NCBI GenBank assembly: GCA_018711625.1
Contig: DVID01000015.1
Location: forward strand, 1-45,990
Direction of reading: 5' to 3'
Length of the DNA: 45,990 nucleotides
Source of the DNA: Candidatus Limicola stercorigallinarum
GTDB taxonomy: Bacteria; Actinomycetota; Coriobacteriia; Coriobacteriales; Coriobacteriaceae
This document shows, in pieces, positions 18,418 through 27,646 of the stretch. Each line of letters starts with the position of its first letter. Positions within the stretch are counted from its first letter, which is position 1. The translations under genes were made by a program, and so were the position numbers. Under the pieces are notes generated by a model. That model saw only the letters and a program-made list of their open reading frames with translations, searched no databases and had not been told where the DNA came from.

Positions 18418-19995
18418 ATGGCAACCATGTCGGCATTCGAGATTTTGGGTCCCATCATGGTGGGCCCGTCCAGCTCGCATACGGCTGGCGCCCTGCGCTG
18501 CGCGCGCGTGGCGGCATCGCTCATGGAAGCCCCTATCGTGCGCGTCACGTTCACGCTCTACAACAGCTTTGCCCACACCTACCACGGCCACGGCACCGAC
18601 CGTGCGCTCGTGGCGGGCATCATGGGCCTTGACACGGACGACGAGCGCATTCGCGACGCCTTTGCCATCGCCCAGGAACGCGGGCTTGCCTTCCGCTTTG
18701 AGCTGGGAGGCGACGATGCGCACCTTCACCCCAACACCGTGGACATCGCCATGGAAGACGCCCAAGGCGCCCACTCGGTGGTGCGGGGCGAGAGCCTGGG
18801 CGGCGGACGCGTGCGCGTAAGCCGCATCAACGGCGTTGACGTGGACGTTTCGGGCGACTACGACACCCTGTTCGTGGCGCACCGCGATGCACCGGGCGTG
18901 CTTGCAGACCTCACCTACCTGCTCTCTGAGGCACATATCAACATCGCCTTTATGCGCACCTTCCGCACCGAGCGTGGTGGAAGCGCCTATACCGTGTTTG
19001 AGCTGGACGATCTGCCGCCGGCTAGCCTGCTAACCGAACTTCGAGGACGTGCGAACATCTTCACGGCAACCTGCATCACCGTACCCGGATCGAGCCCCGC
19101 GTCGTCCACAGCCCCCGAAGAACTCTTCGATACCGCTGCCGAACTACTAGAAACCTGCGACCGGCTGCACCTCACCATTGGAGCCCTCATGGCGGTGCGC
19201 GAGGCCAATCTCACCGGCGAGGCCGAAACCGTAGCTGCCATGCAGCGCGTTCTTGATGTGATGAAGGCGGAGACCACCGAGCCCATTGCGAGTCCGCGCC
19301 CCTCGCTGGGAGGCCTCATTGGCGGTGAGGCACGGCAGGTAGCGCATGCAGGCACAGCCTACGCACAGGCGCTCATGGGCGAGGTGCAAACGGATGCCGT
19401 CGCGCGCGCGATGGCCGTCTTGGAACGCAGCGCCAGCATGGGCGTGATTGTGGCCGCTCCTACCGCTGGCTCTGCGGGCGTGGTGCCAGGATGCGTTCTT
19501 GCCCTTGCCGAGCATCTGAGACTCGACGACTCAGAGACTATGGACGCGCTCTTCTGCGCCGCCGCGGTGGGACTCATTCTTTCCGCCAACGCCTGTGTGG
19601 CGGGAGCAGAAGGTGGCTGCCAGGCCGAGGTGGGCTCTGCGGCCGCTATGGCAGCAGCTGCGCTCGTGCAAATGATGGGCGGGGACGCTGCATGCGCGCT
19701 CAATGCCGCCTCGATTGCCTTGGCCAATCTGCTTGGACTGGTATGCGACCCGGTAGGAGGACTCGTGGAGGTTCCCTGCCAAAACCGTAACGCCATCGGG
19801 GTGGCCTGCGCGTTCTCCGCCGCGCAGCTCGCGCTCTCGGACGTAAAATCGCTCGTGCCGTTTGACGAGATGGCGCGCGTGATGCTTGAGGTGGGCCATG
19901 CCCTGCCAGCAAGTTTGCGCGAGACGGCAGCGGGAGGCATCGCCACGGCTCCCTCAGCCTGCAGTGTGTGCGGCGGATGCGGTGGCCGAGGATAA
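18418..19995 (+). CDS. L-serine dehydratase, single-chain iron-sulfur type
   Basis: 525 residues. Converts L-serine to pyruvate and ammonia with a 4Fe-4S cluster. The beta domain comes first (about 1-145, with GPSSSHTAGA), then an ACT-like regulatory segment (VAHRDAPGVLADLTYLL), then the alpha domain with GAEGGCQAEVG, CDPVGGLVEVPC and a Cys-rich end (CSVCGGCGG). The cysteines at EGGC, VCDP and VPCQ are the expected cluster ligands. The ATG at 18418 follows GAGAGG seven bases away; a TTG upstream is not used. Transcribed divergently from the decayed DUF969 operon. Confidence 0.92.
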   Translation: MATMSAFEILGPIMVGPSSSHTAGALRCARVAASLMEAPIVRVTFTLYNSFAHTYHGHGTDRALVAGIMGLDTDDERIRDAFAIAQERGLAFRFELGGDDAHLHPNTVDIAMEDAQGAHSVVRGESLGGGRVRVSRINGVDVDVSGDYDTLFVAHRDAPGVLADLTYLLSEAHINIAFMRTFRTERGGSAYTVFELDDLPPASLLTELRGRANIFTATCITVPGSSPASSTAPEELFDTAAELLETCDRLHLTIGALMAVREANLTGEAETVAAMQRVLDVMKAETTEPIASPRPSLGGLIGGEARQVAHAGTAYAQALMGEVQTDAVARAMAVLERSASMGVIVAAPTAGSAGVVPGCVLALAEHLRLDDSETMDALFCAAAVGLILSANACVAGAEGGCQAEVGSAAAMAAAALVQMMGGDAACALNAASIALANLLGLVCDPVGGLVEVPCQNRNAIGVACAFSAAQLALSDVKSLVPFDEMARVMLEVGHALPASLRETAAGGIATAPSACSVCGGCGGRG

Positions 19996-20117
19996 CGCAA
20001 GGCGTAGGGCAGCAGCGCCGAACACGCTTTGAGCGGAGGGCACAGCCACGCCTTCATCGGTCAGTTAATCATCTATCAAGATGACACACCCCAACGCCCT
20101 GTGTCCGGCCAAGCGAC

Positions 20118-20123
20118 TATAAT
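20118..20123 (+). promoter_or_regulatory. Putative -10 box for the L,D-transpeptidase operon
   Basis: A perfect TATAAT 37 nt before the gene start, in an otherwise empty 164-bp gap. No convincing -35 is seen at the usual distance. Confidence 0.4.
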
Positions 20124-20159
20124 CGCTACTGCTTAATCATCGTCACTCTCGAAGGAAAC

Positions 20160-21824
20160 GTGGCACCCATGCCCAACGAACCTCAACATAAAGCACCCGC
20201 AAGCACAACCACGACACAACCAACGCCGCCCATCCCCCTCAAAGCGGCAGCAGCATCACGCGGGCAGCACGCCGCGGCACACTTCTCCCCCGCTGCTCAG
20301 CCTGCAGACGCGCCTAAGGAGAAGAAGCCGCGCCGCGCGGGACGCGTCTTCCTCATCGTGTTCGCCGTGCTCGTGGCACTCACTCTCGGCGCTTATGGCG
20401 CAGGCGTCTATGTGTTCTCGCATCATTACTACCCCGGCACCACCATCGCGGGCATTGACGTCTCGATGATGGACGCCACAGAAGCGGCCACGAGCCTTAC
20501 CAACGAGACCAGCGCATACACGCTCACCGTTGAGGGGGACGGCTTCACCTGGAGCTACTCTCCTGAAAGCGCCGATGAGGTCTTCGACATGCAGAAGGCT
20601 GCCGAGTCGGTGCTCGAGGCGAACGACGCCCTTGCCTGGCCAATCCATCTGGCAGCCGCGCTCTCAAACGATAGCCAGAGCACAGAAGAAGAACCCGAGA
20701 CTGCCACCATCGACCTCGACGCTGAGATTGATCGCTCGCTCTTTGCGCCCACTTTTGATGAGGAGGCCTTTGTCTCAGACGTCCAGACCGCTGTCGACAC
20801 GTTCAACGAGCAGCGCTCGGGCGCTTTTGACGCAGCTAGCTCCTACGACGCTGAGGCAGCAGCGTTCACGGTAGAGCAGGCCCGCTCCAACGAAAAGCTC
20901 AACCGTGACAACGTGGCACAGCTTGCGCTTGCATCGCTGGCGCGCCTCGACACGGCGGCATCGCTCGACGAACTTGGTGCTGATGCCTTTGAGCCGCTCG
21001 CGGGGGGTCTCACCGACGATGATCTTGCTGAGGCCTGCGACGCTGCCAACGAGCTCCTGGGCTGCAACGTATCGTTCAAGCTGGGGTCATCGGTTGCCGC
21101 AACGCTCGACGGCTCGACCATCGCCGGTTGGATCACCTTTGACGAGAGCCTCACGCCCACGCTCAACCAAGAGGCGCTCACCACCTGGGCGCAACAGCTG
21201 GGGCAAAGCTTCAACACGGTGGGCACCGAGCGCACCTATACCCGGCCCGACGGCAAGCAGATTACGGTATCGGGCGGCACCTTTGGGTGGACCGTTGATG
21301 TGGATGCGGTGGTTCAAGCCGTGCAAACCGCTGTGGCTGAGCATCAAACGGGCGAGATTGACCTCCCCTGCACCACAACGGGCGATGTCTATACGGGCGC
21401 CGGTCAGCCGGACTGGGGCGCCTATATTGATGTGGATATCAGCGAGCAGCGTGCACGCTACTATGATGCTTCGGGCACGCTTTTGTGGGAAACGGGCGTT
21501 GTTACCGGCAAGCCCGATGGCGAGAACAACACGCCCACCGGCGTGTACAAGATCAACAACAAGCTTCGCAACATCACGCTGGTGGGCCAGAAGGATCCCG
21601 AAACCGGCGAACCCGAGTACGAAAGCCCGGTGGACTACTGGATCGCCTTCATAGGAAGCTCCATTGGGTTCCATGATGCGAGCTGGCAAAACCCTTCGGT
21701 GTACAACAACCCCAAAGCGTACCGGTGGGCGGGAAGTCATGGCTGCATCAACACGCCCTACGACAAGGTGGCCGAACTCTACAACATGGTGCAACCCGGC
21801 CTCTGCGTCATTGTGCACAACTAA
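20160..21824 (+). CDS. Membrane-anchored L,D-transpeptidase (YkuD) with peptidoglycan-binding domains
   Basis: 554 residues if the GTG at 20160 (GAAGGA upstream) is used; the ATG at 20169 is an alternative three codons in. The Pro/Ala/Thr-rich cytoplasmic leader (1-58) is followed by one membrane helix (about 60-84), then an acidic extracellular region like the YoaR/PG_binding_4 modules that precede YkuD in Gram-positive bacteria (about 100-410). The C-terminal YkuD domain carries SHGCINTP, with the His-Gly-Cys active site, and an upstream His in SSIGFHDASW. It would make 3-3 cross-links or attach groups in peptidoglycan. A two-component gene starts 13 nt later, so they may be co-transcribed. 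Confidence 0.9.
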   Translation: MAPMPNEPQHKAPASTTTTQPTPPIPLKAAAASRGQHAAAHFSPAAQPADAPKEKKPRRAGRVFLIVFAVLVALTLGAYGAGVYVFSHHYYPGTTIAGIDVSMMDATEAATSLTNETSAYTLTVEGDGFTWSYSPESADEVFDMQKAAESVLEANDALAWPIHLAAALSNDSQSTEEEPETATIDLDAEIDRSLFAPTFDEEAFVSDVQTAVDTFNEQRSGAFDAASSYDAEAAAFTVEQARSNEKLNRDNVAQLALASLARLDTAASLDELGADAFEPLAGGLTDDDLAEACDAANELLGCNVSFKLGSSVAATLDGSTIAGWITFDESLTPTLNQEALTTWAQQLGQSFNTVGTERTYTRPDGKQITVSGGTFGWTVDVDAVVQAVQTAVAEHQTGEIDLPCTTTGDVYTGAGQPDWGAYIDVDISEQRARYYDASGTLLWETGVVTGKPDGENNTPTGVYKINNKLRNITLVGQKDPETGEPEYESPVDYWIAFIGSSIGFHDASWQNPSVYNNPKAYRWAGSHGCINTPYDKVAELYNMVQPGLCVIVHN

Positions 21825-21837
21825 CCTGAAGGAGCGC

Positions 21838-22587
21838 ATGCCCGTGGAACAGCGGATTCTTTTGGTCGAGGACGACCCCATCATCAAGGCATCGCTCACC
21901 GAGCTGCTCCAGAGCGAAGGATACCGCGTAGACCACGCCTCGACGCAACGCGAAGCTCTTGAGCGTGCCCTGGGGTCGGCAGCCCTGGGGTCGGCGGGCG
22001 ACGCTGGCACCAGCGGATCAAGCGGCCCCGCCACCGTTTCGTGCCCCTACGCACTGGCGCTCCTTGACGTAACGCTTGCCGAGGGCAACGGCTTCGCGGT
22101 GTGTGCTGCCATCAAAGAATCCGCTCCACAAGTGCCCGTGATATTCCTTACCGCCTCGGATGACGAGTTCAACACGGTCACGGGCATCCAGATGGGCGCC
22201 GACGATTACGTGGCAAAACCCTTCCGCCCCCGCGAGCTTCTGGCGCGAGTTGCGGGCGCCATCCGCCGTGCCCAGCCTCATCGTCGCCTGGTCACCCTGG
22301 GCCCCATCACCATCGACCCCGACCGCGCACTCGTCCAGCGAGGTGGCCAGGAGCTCGTGCTCTCCGCCCTTGAGTATCGGCTTTTGCTCCTCTTTGCCAC
22401 CAACGCCGGCAAGCTCATTACGCGTGACATGATCCGCGAAGCACTCTGGGACGATGCGGGCACCTATATTGAGGAAAACACGCTCTCGGTATACATCAAG
22501 CGTTTGCGCGACAAGATTGAAGACGACCCGTCACACCCCACACTCATCGCTACCGTGCGTGGCCTGGGCTACAAGGCGCAGGGCTAA
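21838..22587 (+). CDS. OmpR-family response regulator with an insertion in the receiver
   Basis: 249 residues from the ATG at 21838 (GAAGGAG upstream). The receiver has the acidic pair in LLVEDD, phosphoacceptor Asp77 (ALLDVTLAEG), Thr105 and Lys127 (AKPFRPREL). The C-terminal winged helix ends SVYIKRLRDKIEDD...VRGLGYKA. Between helix 2 and strand 3 there is an extra Gly/Ser/Ala-rich stretch (about 44-69), built partly from a 15-bp tandem repeat at 21967-21996. The kinase gene follows 3 nt later. It probably controls the ABC exporter at 23811, a frequent layout. Confidence 0.92.
   Translation: MPVEQRILLVEDDPIIKASLTELLQSEGYRVDHASTQREALERALGSAALGSAGDAGTSGSSGPATVSCPYALALLDVTLAEGNGFAVCAAIKESAPQVPVIFLTASDDEFNTVTGIQMGADDYVAKPFRPRELLARVAGAIRRAQPHRRLVTLGPITIDPDRALVQRGGQELVLSALEYRLLLLFATNAGKLITRDMIREALWDDAGTYIEENTLSVYIKRLRDKIEDDPSHPTLIATVRGLGYKAQG
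21967..21996 (+). repeat. 15-bp tandem repeat within the response regulator gene
   Basis: Two copies of GCCCTGGGGTCGGC plus one base (21967-21981, 21982-21996) differ only at the last base and encode Ala-Leu-Gly-Ser-Ala twice. Suggests local duplication by slippage. Confidence 0.75.
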
Positions 22588-22590
22588 CCC

Positions 22591-23661
22591 ATGAAGCTCC
22601 GTGTACCGCATGACCGTGCGTTCAGGCGCTCCCTAGCAGGTGCCGCCGCAGGCACAATCCTGGTAGCAGCAGCGGCATCTATGACGGGCAACGAAGATTC
22701 GGTCCCGTGGCTTGTGGGGGCAGCCGTTGTTGCCGCATTGCCGCTCGTAGCGTTCACGCTCGTACGCTATAGCCGCATCGCCGAGCTCTCGGCACGCGTT
22801 GATGACGTGCTCCATGGCGAGCGCACCATCGACCTTGACCGCATGAATGAGGGCGAGCTTGCGGTGCTCACGAGCGAACTCGATAAGATGGTCACGCGAC
22901 TTAACCTCACGGCGGACGAGCTCACCCAAGAGCGCCAAACCCTCGCTGACGCTCTAGCGGATATTTCGCACCAGCTCAAAACGCCGCTCACCTCCATCGC
23001 GCTCACCACCGAGCTCGTGCGTCGCGACCTTGCCCGCGAAGAAGGACACACCCACGAAATCGAGCACCTACGCACCATCGCACAGCTAGAACGGCGCGTG
23101 GAGCGACTTGTGTCGTCCCTGCTCAAGCTCGCGCGTCTTGATGCCGGCGTTGTGCACTTGGCAACGCAGCCTGTTGATGTGGCTACACTTGTTGACGATG
23201 CCTTCGAACCCCTGGCAATAGCGTTTGATATCGCCGACGTTACCTTTGAGCGCACGATAGAACCTGGCTGCAGCTTCATGGGCGACGCAAGTTGGAGCGC
23301 TGAAGCGCTGGAGAACCTCCTTAAGAACTGCCTGGAGCACACGCCCGCCGGCGGTACGGTGCGCGTTCAGGCCCATAGCGATGTTCTTGCATGCCGGCTT
23401 GTGGTTGAGGACACCGGCTCGGGTTTTGCCGAAGAAGACCTTCCACACGTGTTCGAGCGCTTTTACCGCGGTGCCGCAGCCGCTACGGATACCGATGCAA
23501 GCGAGGTCAATCCTGCCGGCGTGGGCATTGGCCTTGCCCTCGCACGCGCCCTTGTAGAGGCACAGGGTGGTGCGCTCACGGCTGAGAACGCGCAAGATGG
23601 CGCTGGCCGCACAACAGGAGCCCGCTTCCGCATGACCTTCTTCAAAGACATCGCCGTATAA
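22591..23661 (+). CDS. Sensor histidine kinase
   Basis: 356 residues. Two membrane helices (about 13-31 and 38-58) with only a few residues between them, so almost no extracellular sensor. A HAMP-like linker follows, then a HisKA domain with His127 in DISHQLKTPLTS. The HATPase domain has the N box (ENLLKNCLEHTPAG), G1 (VEDTGSGFAEEDL), F box (VFERFYRG) and G2 (GVGIGLALARAL). Short-loop kinases of this kind often sense envelope stress or read a partner ABC transporter. It is adjacent to the response regulator and 149 nt before the FtsX exporter. Confidence 0.92.
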   Translation: MKLRVPHDRAFRRSLAGAAAGTILVAAAASMTGNEDSVPWLVGAAVVAALPLVAFTLVRYSRIAELSARVDDVLHGERTIDLDRMNEGELAVLTSELDKMVTRLNLTADELTQERQTLADALADISHQLKTPLTSIALTTELVRRDLAREEGHTHEIEHLRTIAQLERRVERLVSSLLKLARLDAGVVHLATQPVDVATLVDDAFEPLAIAFDIADVTFERTIEPGCSFMGDASWSAEALENLLKNCLEHTPAGGTVRVQAHSDVLACRLVVEDTGSGFAEEDLPHVFERFYRGAAAATDTDASEVNPAGVGIGLALARALVEAQGGALTAENAQDGAGRTTGARFRMTFFKDIAV

Positions 23662-23699
23662 ACATCGTCCTATACCAGGCAATTGACCAGGCGCGTTGT

Positions 23700-23721
23700 T
23701 GCGTGACTAAACTGTCACGCA
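23700..23721. promoter_or_regulatory. 22-bp palindrome before the ABC exporter (candidate regulator site)
   Basis: Perfect 8-bp arms TGCGTGAC and GTCACGCA are separated by TAAACT. A TTGACC at 23683-23688 and the TAAACT spacer (23708-23713) could be -35 and -10 at 19-bp spacing, in which case the palindrome covers the -10. Position and symmetry suit a dimeric regulator; which one is inferred. Confidence 0.5.
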
Positions 23722-23775
23722 CGGGTCATGTTCCCGCAAGGGCACTCATCCAGTATGGTTGGTGTCATATCCCTC

Positions 23776-23792
23776 GGGCCGCCGAGCGGCCC
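23776..23792 (+). promoter_or_regulatory. GC-rich leader hairpin
   Basis: A perfect 6-bp stem GGGCCG / CGGCCC with a 5-nt loop, just upstream of the ribosome binding site of the ABC ATPase gene. There is no T-tract, so a terminator is unlikely; it may affect mRNA stability or translation. Confidence 0.3.
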
Positions 23793-23810
23793 CGTGAGAA
23801 GGGTAGCCTC

Positions 23811-24557
23811 ATGAACATCCTTTCTGTGGAACATCTCACCCGCGTCTATGGCTCTGGCGACACCGCCGTGCGCGCCCTTGACGACGTCTCGTTCACCATC
23901 GAGGCCGGCGAGTTTGTAGCTATCATCGGCTCGTCCGGTTCGGGAAAGTCGACGCTTCTACACCTTATGGGCGGCGTCGACCGTCCCACCTCGGGCACCG
24001 TGCGCCTGCAGGGCCAGGACATCTTTGAGCGGAGCGACGAACAGCTTGCCGTATTCCGTCGCCGCGAGGTAGGCCTCGTGTACCAGTTCTATAACCTCAT
24101 CCCCGTGCTCGACGTGGTGGAGAATATGACACTGCCCGTGCTAATGGACGGACGGGAGGTGAACCAAAAGCGCCTGACCATGCTCCTGCGCTCACTCGGC
24201 CTCACGGGGCGCGAGCACTATCTGCCCAACCAGCTCTCGGGCGGCCAGCAGCAGCGCGTTGCCATCGGCCGTGCCCTTATGAACGCACCCGCTGTAGTGC
24301 TTGCTGACGAACCCACCGGCAACCTCGACTCCAAGAACTCGGCTGAAATCATGCAGCTCCTGCGCGCCTCTAACCGTCAGCTCAAGCAGACGCTCATCGT
24401 GATCACGCATGATGAAGACATTGCCCTGCAGGCAGACCGCGTGCTCGCGATCGAAGACGGCCGCCTCGTGCGCGACGAGCGGCGCCGCCCCGTGCGCAGC
24501 GGGTCAAACGTGGATGGAATGACCCCGTCCCCATCCATCCACCAGGGGGTGCGCTAA
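23811..24557 (+). CDS. ABC transporter ATP-binding protein (FtsX/LolD class)
   Basis: 248 residues. The ATPase of an MacB/BceA-type exporter. Walker [10 protein letters not shown] at about 40-48, Q-loop in [12 protein letters not shown], signature [15 protein letters not shown] and Walker [13 protein letters not shown] are all intact. The ATG at 23811 has GAAGGG upstream; in-frame sequence before it contains the leader hairpin and is not coding. A 1-nt gap separates it from the permease gene, so the two form one transporter, probably under the adjacent two-component system. Confidence 0.93.
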   Translation: MNILSVEHLTRVYGSGDTAVRALDDVSFTIEAGEFVAIIGSSGSGKSTLLHLMGGVDRPTSGTVRLQGQDIFERSDEQLAVFRRREVGLVYQFYNLIPVLDVVENMTLPVLMDGREVNQKRLTMLLRSLGLTGREHYLPNQLSGGQQQRVAIGRALMNAPAVVLADEPTGNLDSKNSAEIMQLLRASNRQLKQTLIVITHDEDIALQADRVLAIEDGRLVRDERRRPVRSGSNVDGMTPSPSIHQGVR

Positions 24558-24558
24558 G

Positions 24559-27462
24559 ATGAGCATCTTCTCGCGTTTTGCCCTGCGGTCGCTTCGCTCC
24601 AACCGCACCCGCACGGTTGTCTCCATCATCGGCGTGGCGCTCTCGTGCGCACTCATCACCGCCGTGCTCACAAGCGCCCTCTCTCTCGTTAACATGCTCA
24701 TCCAGCGCACGGCGGGCGATGAAGGCTGGTGGTATGCCGAGGCAGCGGGCATCACTGCCGATGACCTCGACCGTCTGGAGAACGATCCCGAAGTCACCGA
24801 CATGATCACCATCACCGACCTGGGAACCGTTTCGCTCGGCGATGAAAACTCGAGTATCTTTGGCAAATATCTCTACGCAAAAACCTGGCCTGACGAGACG
24901 GGCGAAGCAGAGCCATTGGTATCCGTCCCAGAGCTTGTTGCCGGGCGCGCTCCCGAGGCACCGGGCGAGATTCTGCTCCCCCATCCCCTGCAAAACGCCG
25001 AGCTCGCAGCCTGTGGCCTTACCACGGCAGACGGCGGCCCCGTCAAACTAGGCAGCCAAATCACGCTCAACCTGGGCACACGCACCGTTACCAACAAGGA
25101 GGACGGCGCAAGCTACACCGCAACAGCAATGCGCGGCGACTACATCGATGAAGCCACGCAGACCGAGACGTACGCAGCCGACCTCGGCCAGATAGAAGGC
25201 ACCGTTGTGGGCTTCTACCGCGCCCTGGGATATTCCAACACGTTCGCCATGCAGGGCAACAGCGCCTACGTCTATGACAATGGAAGCGCGGCCGAGCATG
25301 CCATGACCGATGGCTCTGACGCCACCTGGACCTCCGTCCTCTTCCGCACCAAAAACCCGGCCGACGCTGAGCGCCTCGCCGACGACATCGTCAACGTCTG
25401 GTCGCGCGACATCGACGGCGGCTCCAGCACCCATTCCTCCCTCATTCGCTGGATGGGTGTCACGCCAGACACCGCTATTTGGAACACGCTCTACCAAATT
25501 GCCGGCATCCTCGCGGCTATCGTGGTCATCGCCGGTGTATCGCTTGTCTACAACAGCTTTGCCATCTCGGTTGCAGAACGCACGCGGCAGTTTGGCCTGC
25601 TCTCAAGCCTGGGGGCCAGCCGCCGGCAGCTCCGCCGCACAGTACTCGTTGAGGCCGGCTTTATCGGCATCATCGGCATCCCTGCGGGCCTCGTGCTTGG
25701 CCTCATCGGTTGCTTCGTGGTCTTTGGTCTGCTCGGCGAAGGCATCGCAGCCTTCACCGGCGGAGGAACCGCGCAGGTTGTCGTAAGCCCCGTGGCGCTC
25801 GCCATCGCTGCTGTGCTCGGACTCGTCACCCTGCTGGTAAGCGCCTGGATCCCTGCCATCCGCGCAAGCCGTGTCTCGGCGGTAGACGCCATCCGCCAAA
25901 CGCAGGACGTGCACCTCACCCGCCGCGCCCGCAGGGCTCAGCGCCGTGCAGCACGCCGCAGTACCCCCACCTCGGTCACACGTCCCCTTGGCATTGCGGG
26001 TCACCTCTTCGGCGTGCCTGGTTTCATCGCTCACAAAAACCTCTCGCGTGCCTCTTCTAAGGGACGGGTCACCGTAGCTGCGCTTGCCGTATCTGTGGCG
26101 CTCCTCATCACCTCGGGCTCCATCGCCGATGTCATGGGTTACGCAAGCAGCACCGCGGTGGACACCATGGCAGGGCAGGACCTTATTCTGTATATCGACG
26201 GCACCGGCGCTGGAGCAGACCAATCGCTCGCACAAGCAGACGGAAAGGTGGATAACCTCGCCCTGCAGCAGGTGCTCGAACGCTTTGACGCTCAGGCAAC
26301 CGATGCCGCGGATGAGGCGGGAGCAAAGCGCAGCAACGGATACACCACCACCTACGTTGCTGAGGGCATCATCTCAAGCAACATGACATCCGACAGCATG
26401 GCCTCCTATAACGATGCGGCGGGATCTGGCACCTGCCTTGCCGACGGCTCGTGGTATGGCAGTGTGTATGTGGAATTCATCGACAACGCCAGCTGGGAAG
26501 CGTATATCGACGAGCTGAATCTTCCCCGCGAGGACTTCTGCGACCCCGAGCACCCGCGCGCTGTGGCGGTGAACTCGTACAACGTGCAAACCATGGAAAG
26601 CTACGGCAACTACCAGCCGTTCGATGGCACGGGAACTCTGACGTCGATTGAATTCACGGACTTTGACGGAACCTTTGTCTCGGGCATTGTCGACGATCCC
26701 GCTGGCGGCCTCAGGGTTCAATACTTCGATAGCGAGGGCAACGAACAGTTCCTTCCCTACGAGAAAGCCGTCTCACGCGAAGCAACCATTGAAGTGGCTG
26801 CTCTCGCCGACCGCGCACCCCTATGCGCCAGCACAACAACCGCACCTCAGCTTATTCTCCCCGCCTCCGCCATTAGCTTGGCAGACACTATGGGATACCT
26901 GCGCGCCATGGCCTCCTTTGATGCCGAGGGCAACGCCACGGTGGCAACCGAGGTTGAAGACGCCATCACCAAGATAGCGCCCGACTTCCCCGAACTTGAC
27001 GTTACCTATTCCAACATTGCCCAAGGCAAGCTTCAATCTCGCCTGATGGCTACCACCGTGAACACCTTCATCGCCTGCTTCGCGGTCATCACTGGCCTCA
27101 TCGCCGTGGCAAACGTGTTCAACACACTCGCCAACGCCCTCATGCTGCGTCGCCGCGAGTTTGCCATGCTCAAGTCCATCGGCATGGGCAACCGGGCCTT
27201 CCGCCGCATGATTGCCTACGAGTGTGCGAGCTATGCCCTGCGTGGCTTTGTGATTGGCTTTGCCTTGGCACTTCTCGTCTCTTTTGGACTGTTCCAGTCG
27301 ATGATGCTCTCCTACAGCACCTACACGTTCACACTCCCCTGGCTGCAGATTGGCCTTTCGGTGATCGTGATTGCCGCGGTGATCCTCGTAAGTGTGGTGT
27401 ATGCGCTGCGCCGCAGCCGCTCCGCAAGCGTGGTGGAATCTCTGCGGGATGATGCCATCTAG
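24559..27462 (+). CDS. Large FtsX-like ABC permease
   Basis: 967 residues. One N-terminal helix (about 15-38), a 270-residue extracellular domain, then three helices (about 312-435) and a positively charged cytoplasmic linker. A fifth helix (about 510-530) precedes a second, about 300-residue extracellular domain, and three final helices lie at about 830-955: a tandem FtsX arrangement. Both FtsX domains end in the usual coupling region (ASRVSAVDAIRQ, ASVVESLRDDAI). BceB-like proteins have one big loop; here there are two, typical of actinobacterial permeases. The substrate is unknown; peptide antibiotic or lipid export is the family expectation. Confidence 0.9.
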   Translation: MSIFSRFALRSLRSNRTRTVVSIIGVALSCALITAVLTSALSLVNMLIQRTAGDEGWWYAEAAGITADDLDRLENDPEVTDMITITDLGTVSLGDENSSIFGKYLYAKTWPDETGEAEPLVSVPELVAGRAPEAPGEILLPHPLQNAELAACGLTTADGGPVKLGSQITLNLGTRTVTNKEDGASYTATAMRGDYIDEATQTETYAADLGQIEGTVVGFYRALGYSNTFAMQGNSAYVYDNGSAAEHAMTDGSDATWTSVLFRTKNPADAERLADDIVNVWSRDIDGGSSTHSSLIRWMGVTPDTAIWNTLYQIAGILAAIVVIAGVSLVYNSFAISVAERTRQFGLLSSLGASRRQLRRTVLVEAGFIGIIGIPAGLVLGLIGCFVVFGLLGEGIAAFTGGGTAQVVVSPVALAIAAVLGLVTLLVSAWIPAIRASRVSAVDAIRQTQDVHLTRRARRAQRRAARRSTPTSVTRPLGIAGHLFGVPGFIAHKNLSRASSKGRVTVAALAVSVALLITSGSIADVMGYASSTAVDTMAGQDLILYIDGTGAGADQSLAQADGKVDNLALQQVLERFDAQATDAADEAGAKRSNGYTTTYVAEGIISSNMTSDSMASYNDAAGSGTCLADGSWYGSVYVEFIDNASWEAYIDELNLPREDFCDPEHPRAVAVNSYNVQTMESYGNYQPFDGTGTLTSIEFTDFDGTFVSGIVDDPAGGLRVQYFDSEGNEQFLPYEKAVSREATIEVAALADRAPLCASTTTAPQLILPASAISLADTMGYLRAMASFDAEGNATVATEVEDAITKIAPDFPELDVTYSNIAQGKLQSRLMATTVNTFIACFAVITGLIAVANVFNTLANALMLRRREFAMLKSIGMGNRAFRRMIAYECASYALRGFVIGFALALLVSFGLFQSMMLSYSTYTFTLPWLQIGLSVIVIAAVILVSVVYALRRSRSASVVESLRDDAI

Positions 27463-27472
27463 CAGACACAAC

Positions 27473-27507
27473 GCGCCCGGACGGGGCAGACCTCCCCGTC
27501 CGGGCGC
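27473..27507 (+). terminator. Long GC-rich hairpin after the exporter operon
   Basis: A perfect 14-bp stem (27473-27486 with 27494-27507) with a 7-nt loop, 10 nt after the permease stop. It lacks a T-tract, so it may end transcription in a U-independent way or protect the mRNA end. Confidence 0.6.
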
Positions 27508-27646
27508 ATCACGCTCCAGATAAGCCTGCAAAGGCACCTATCGCATAATCGCGTAGACCGTTAACGAATCTTTAGGTTCCCTTCATTGACTTACCGTGTT
27601 GGCACAGAGATGCTGAAGCTTGGCCCTTCGATCGATTGGACTCATC

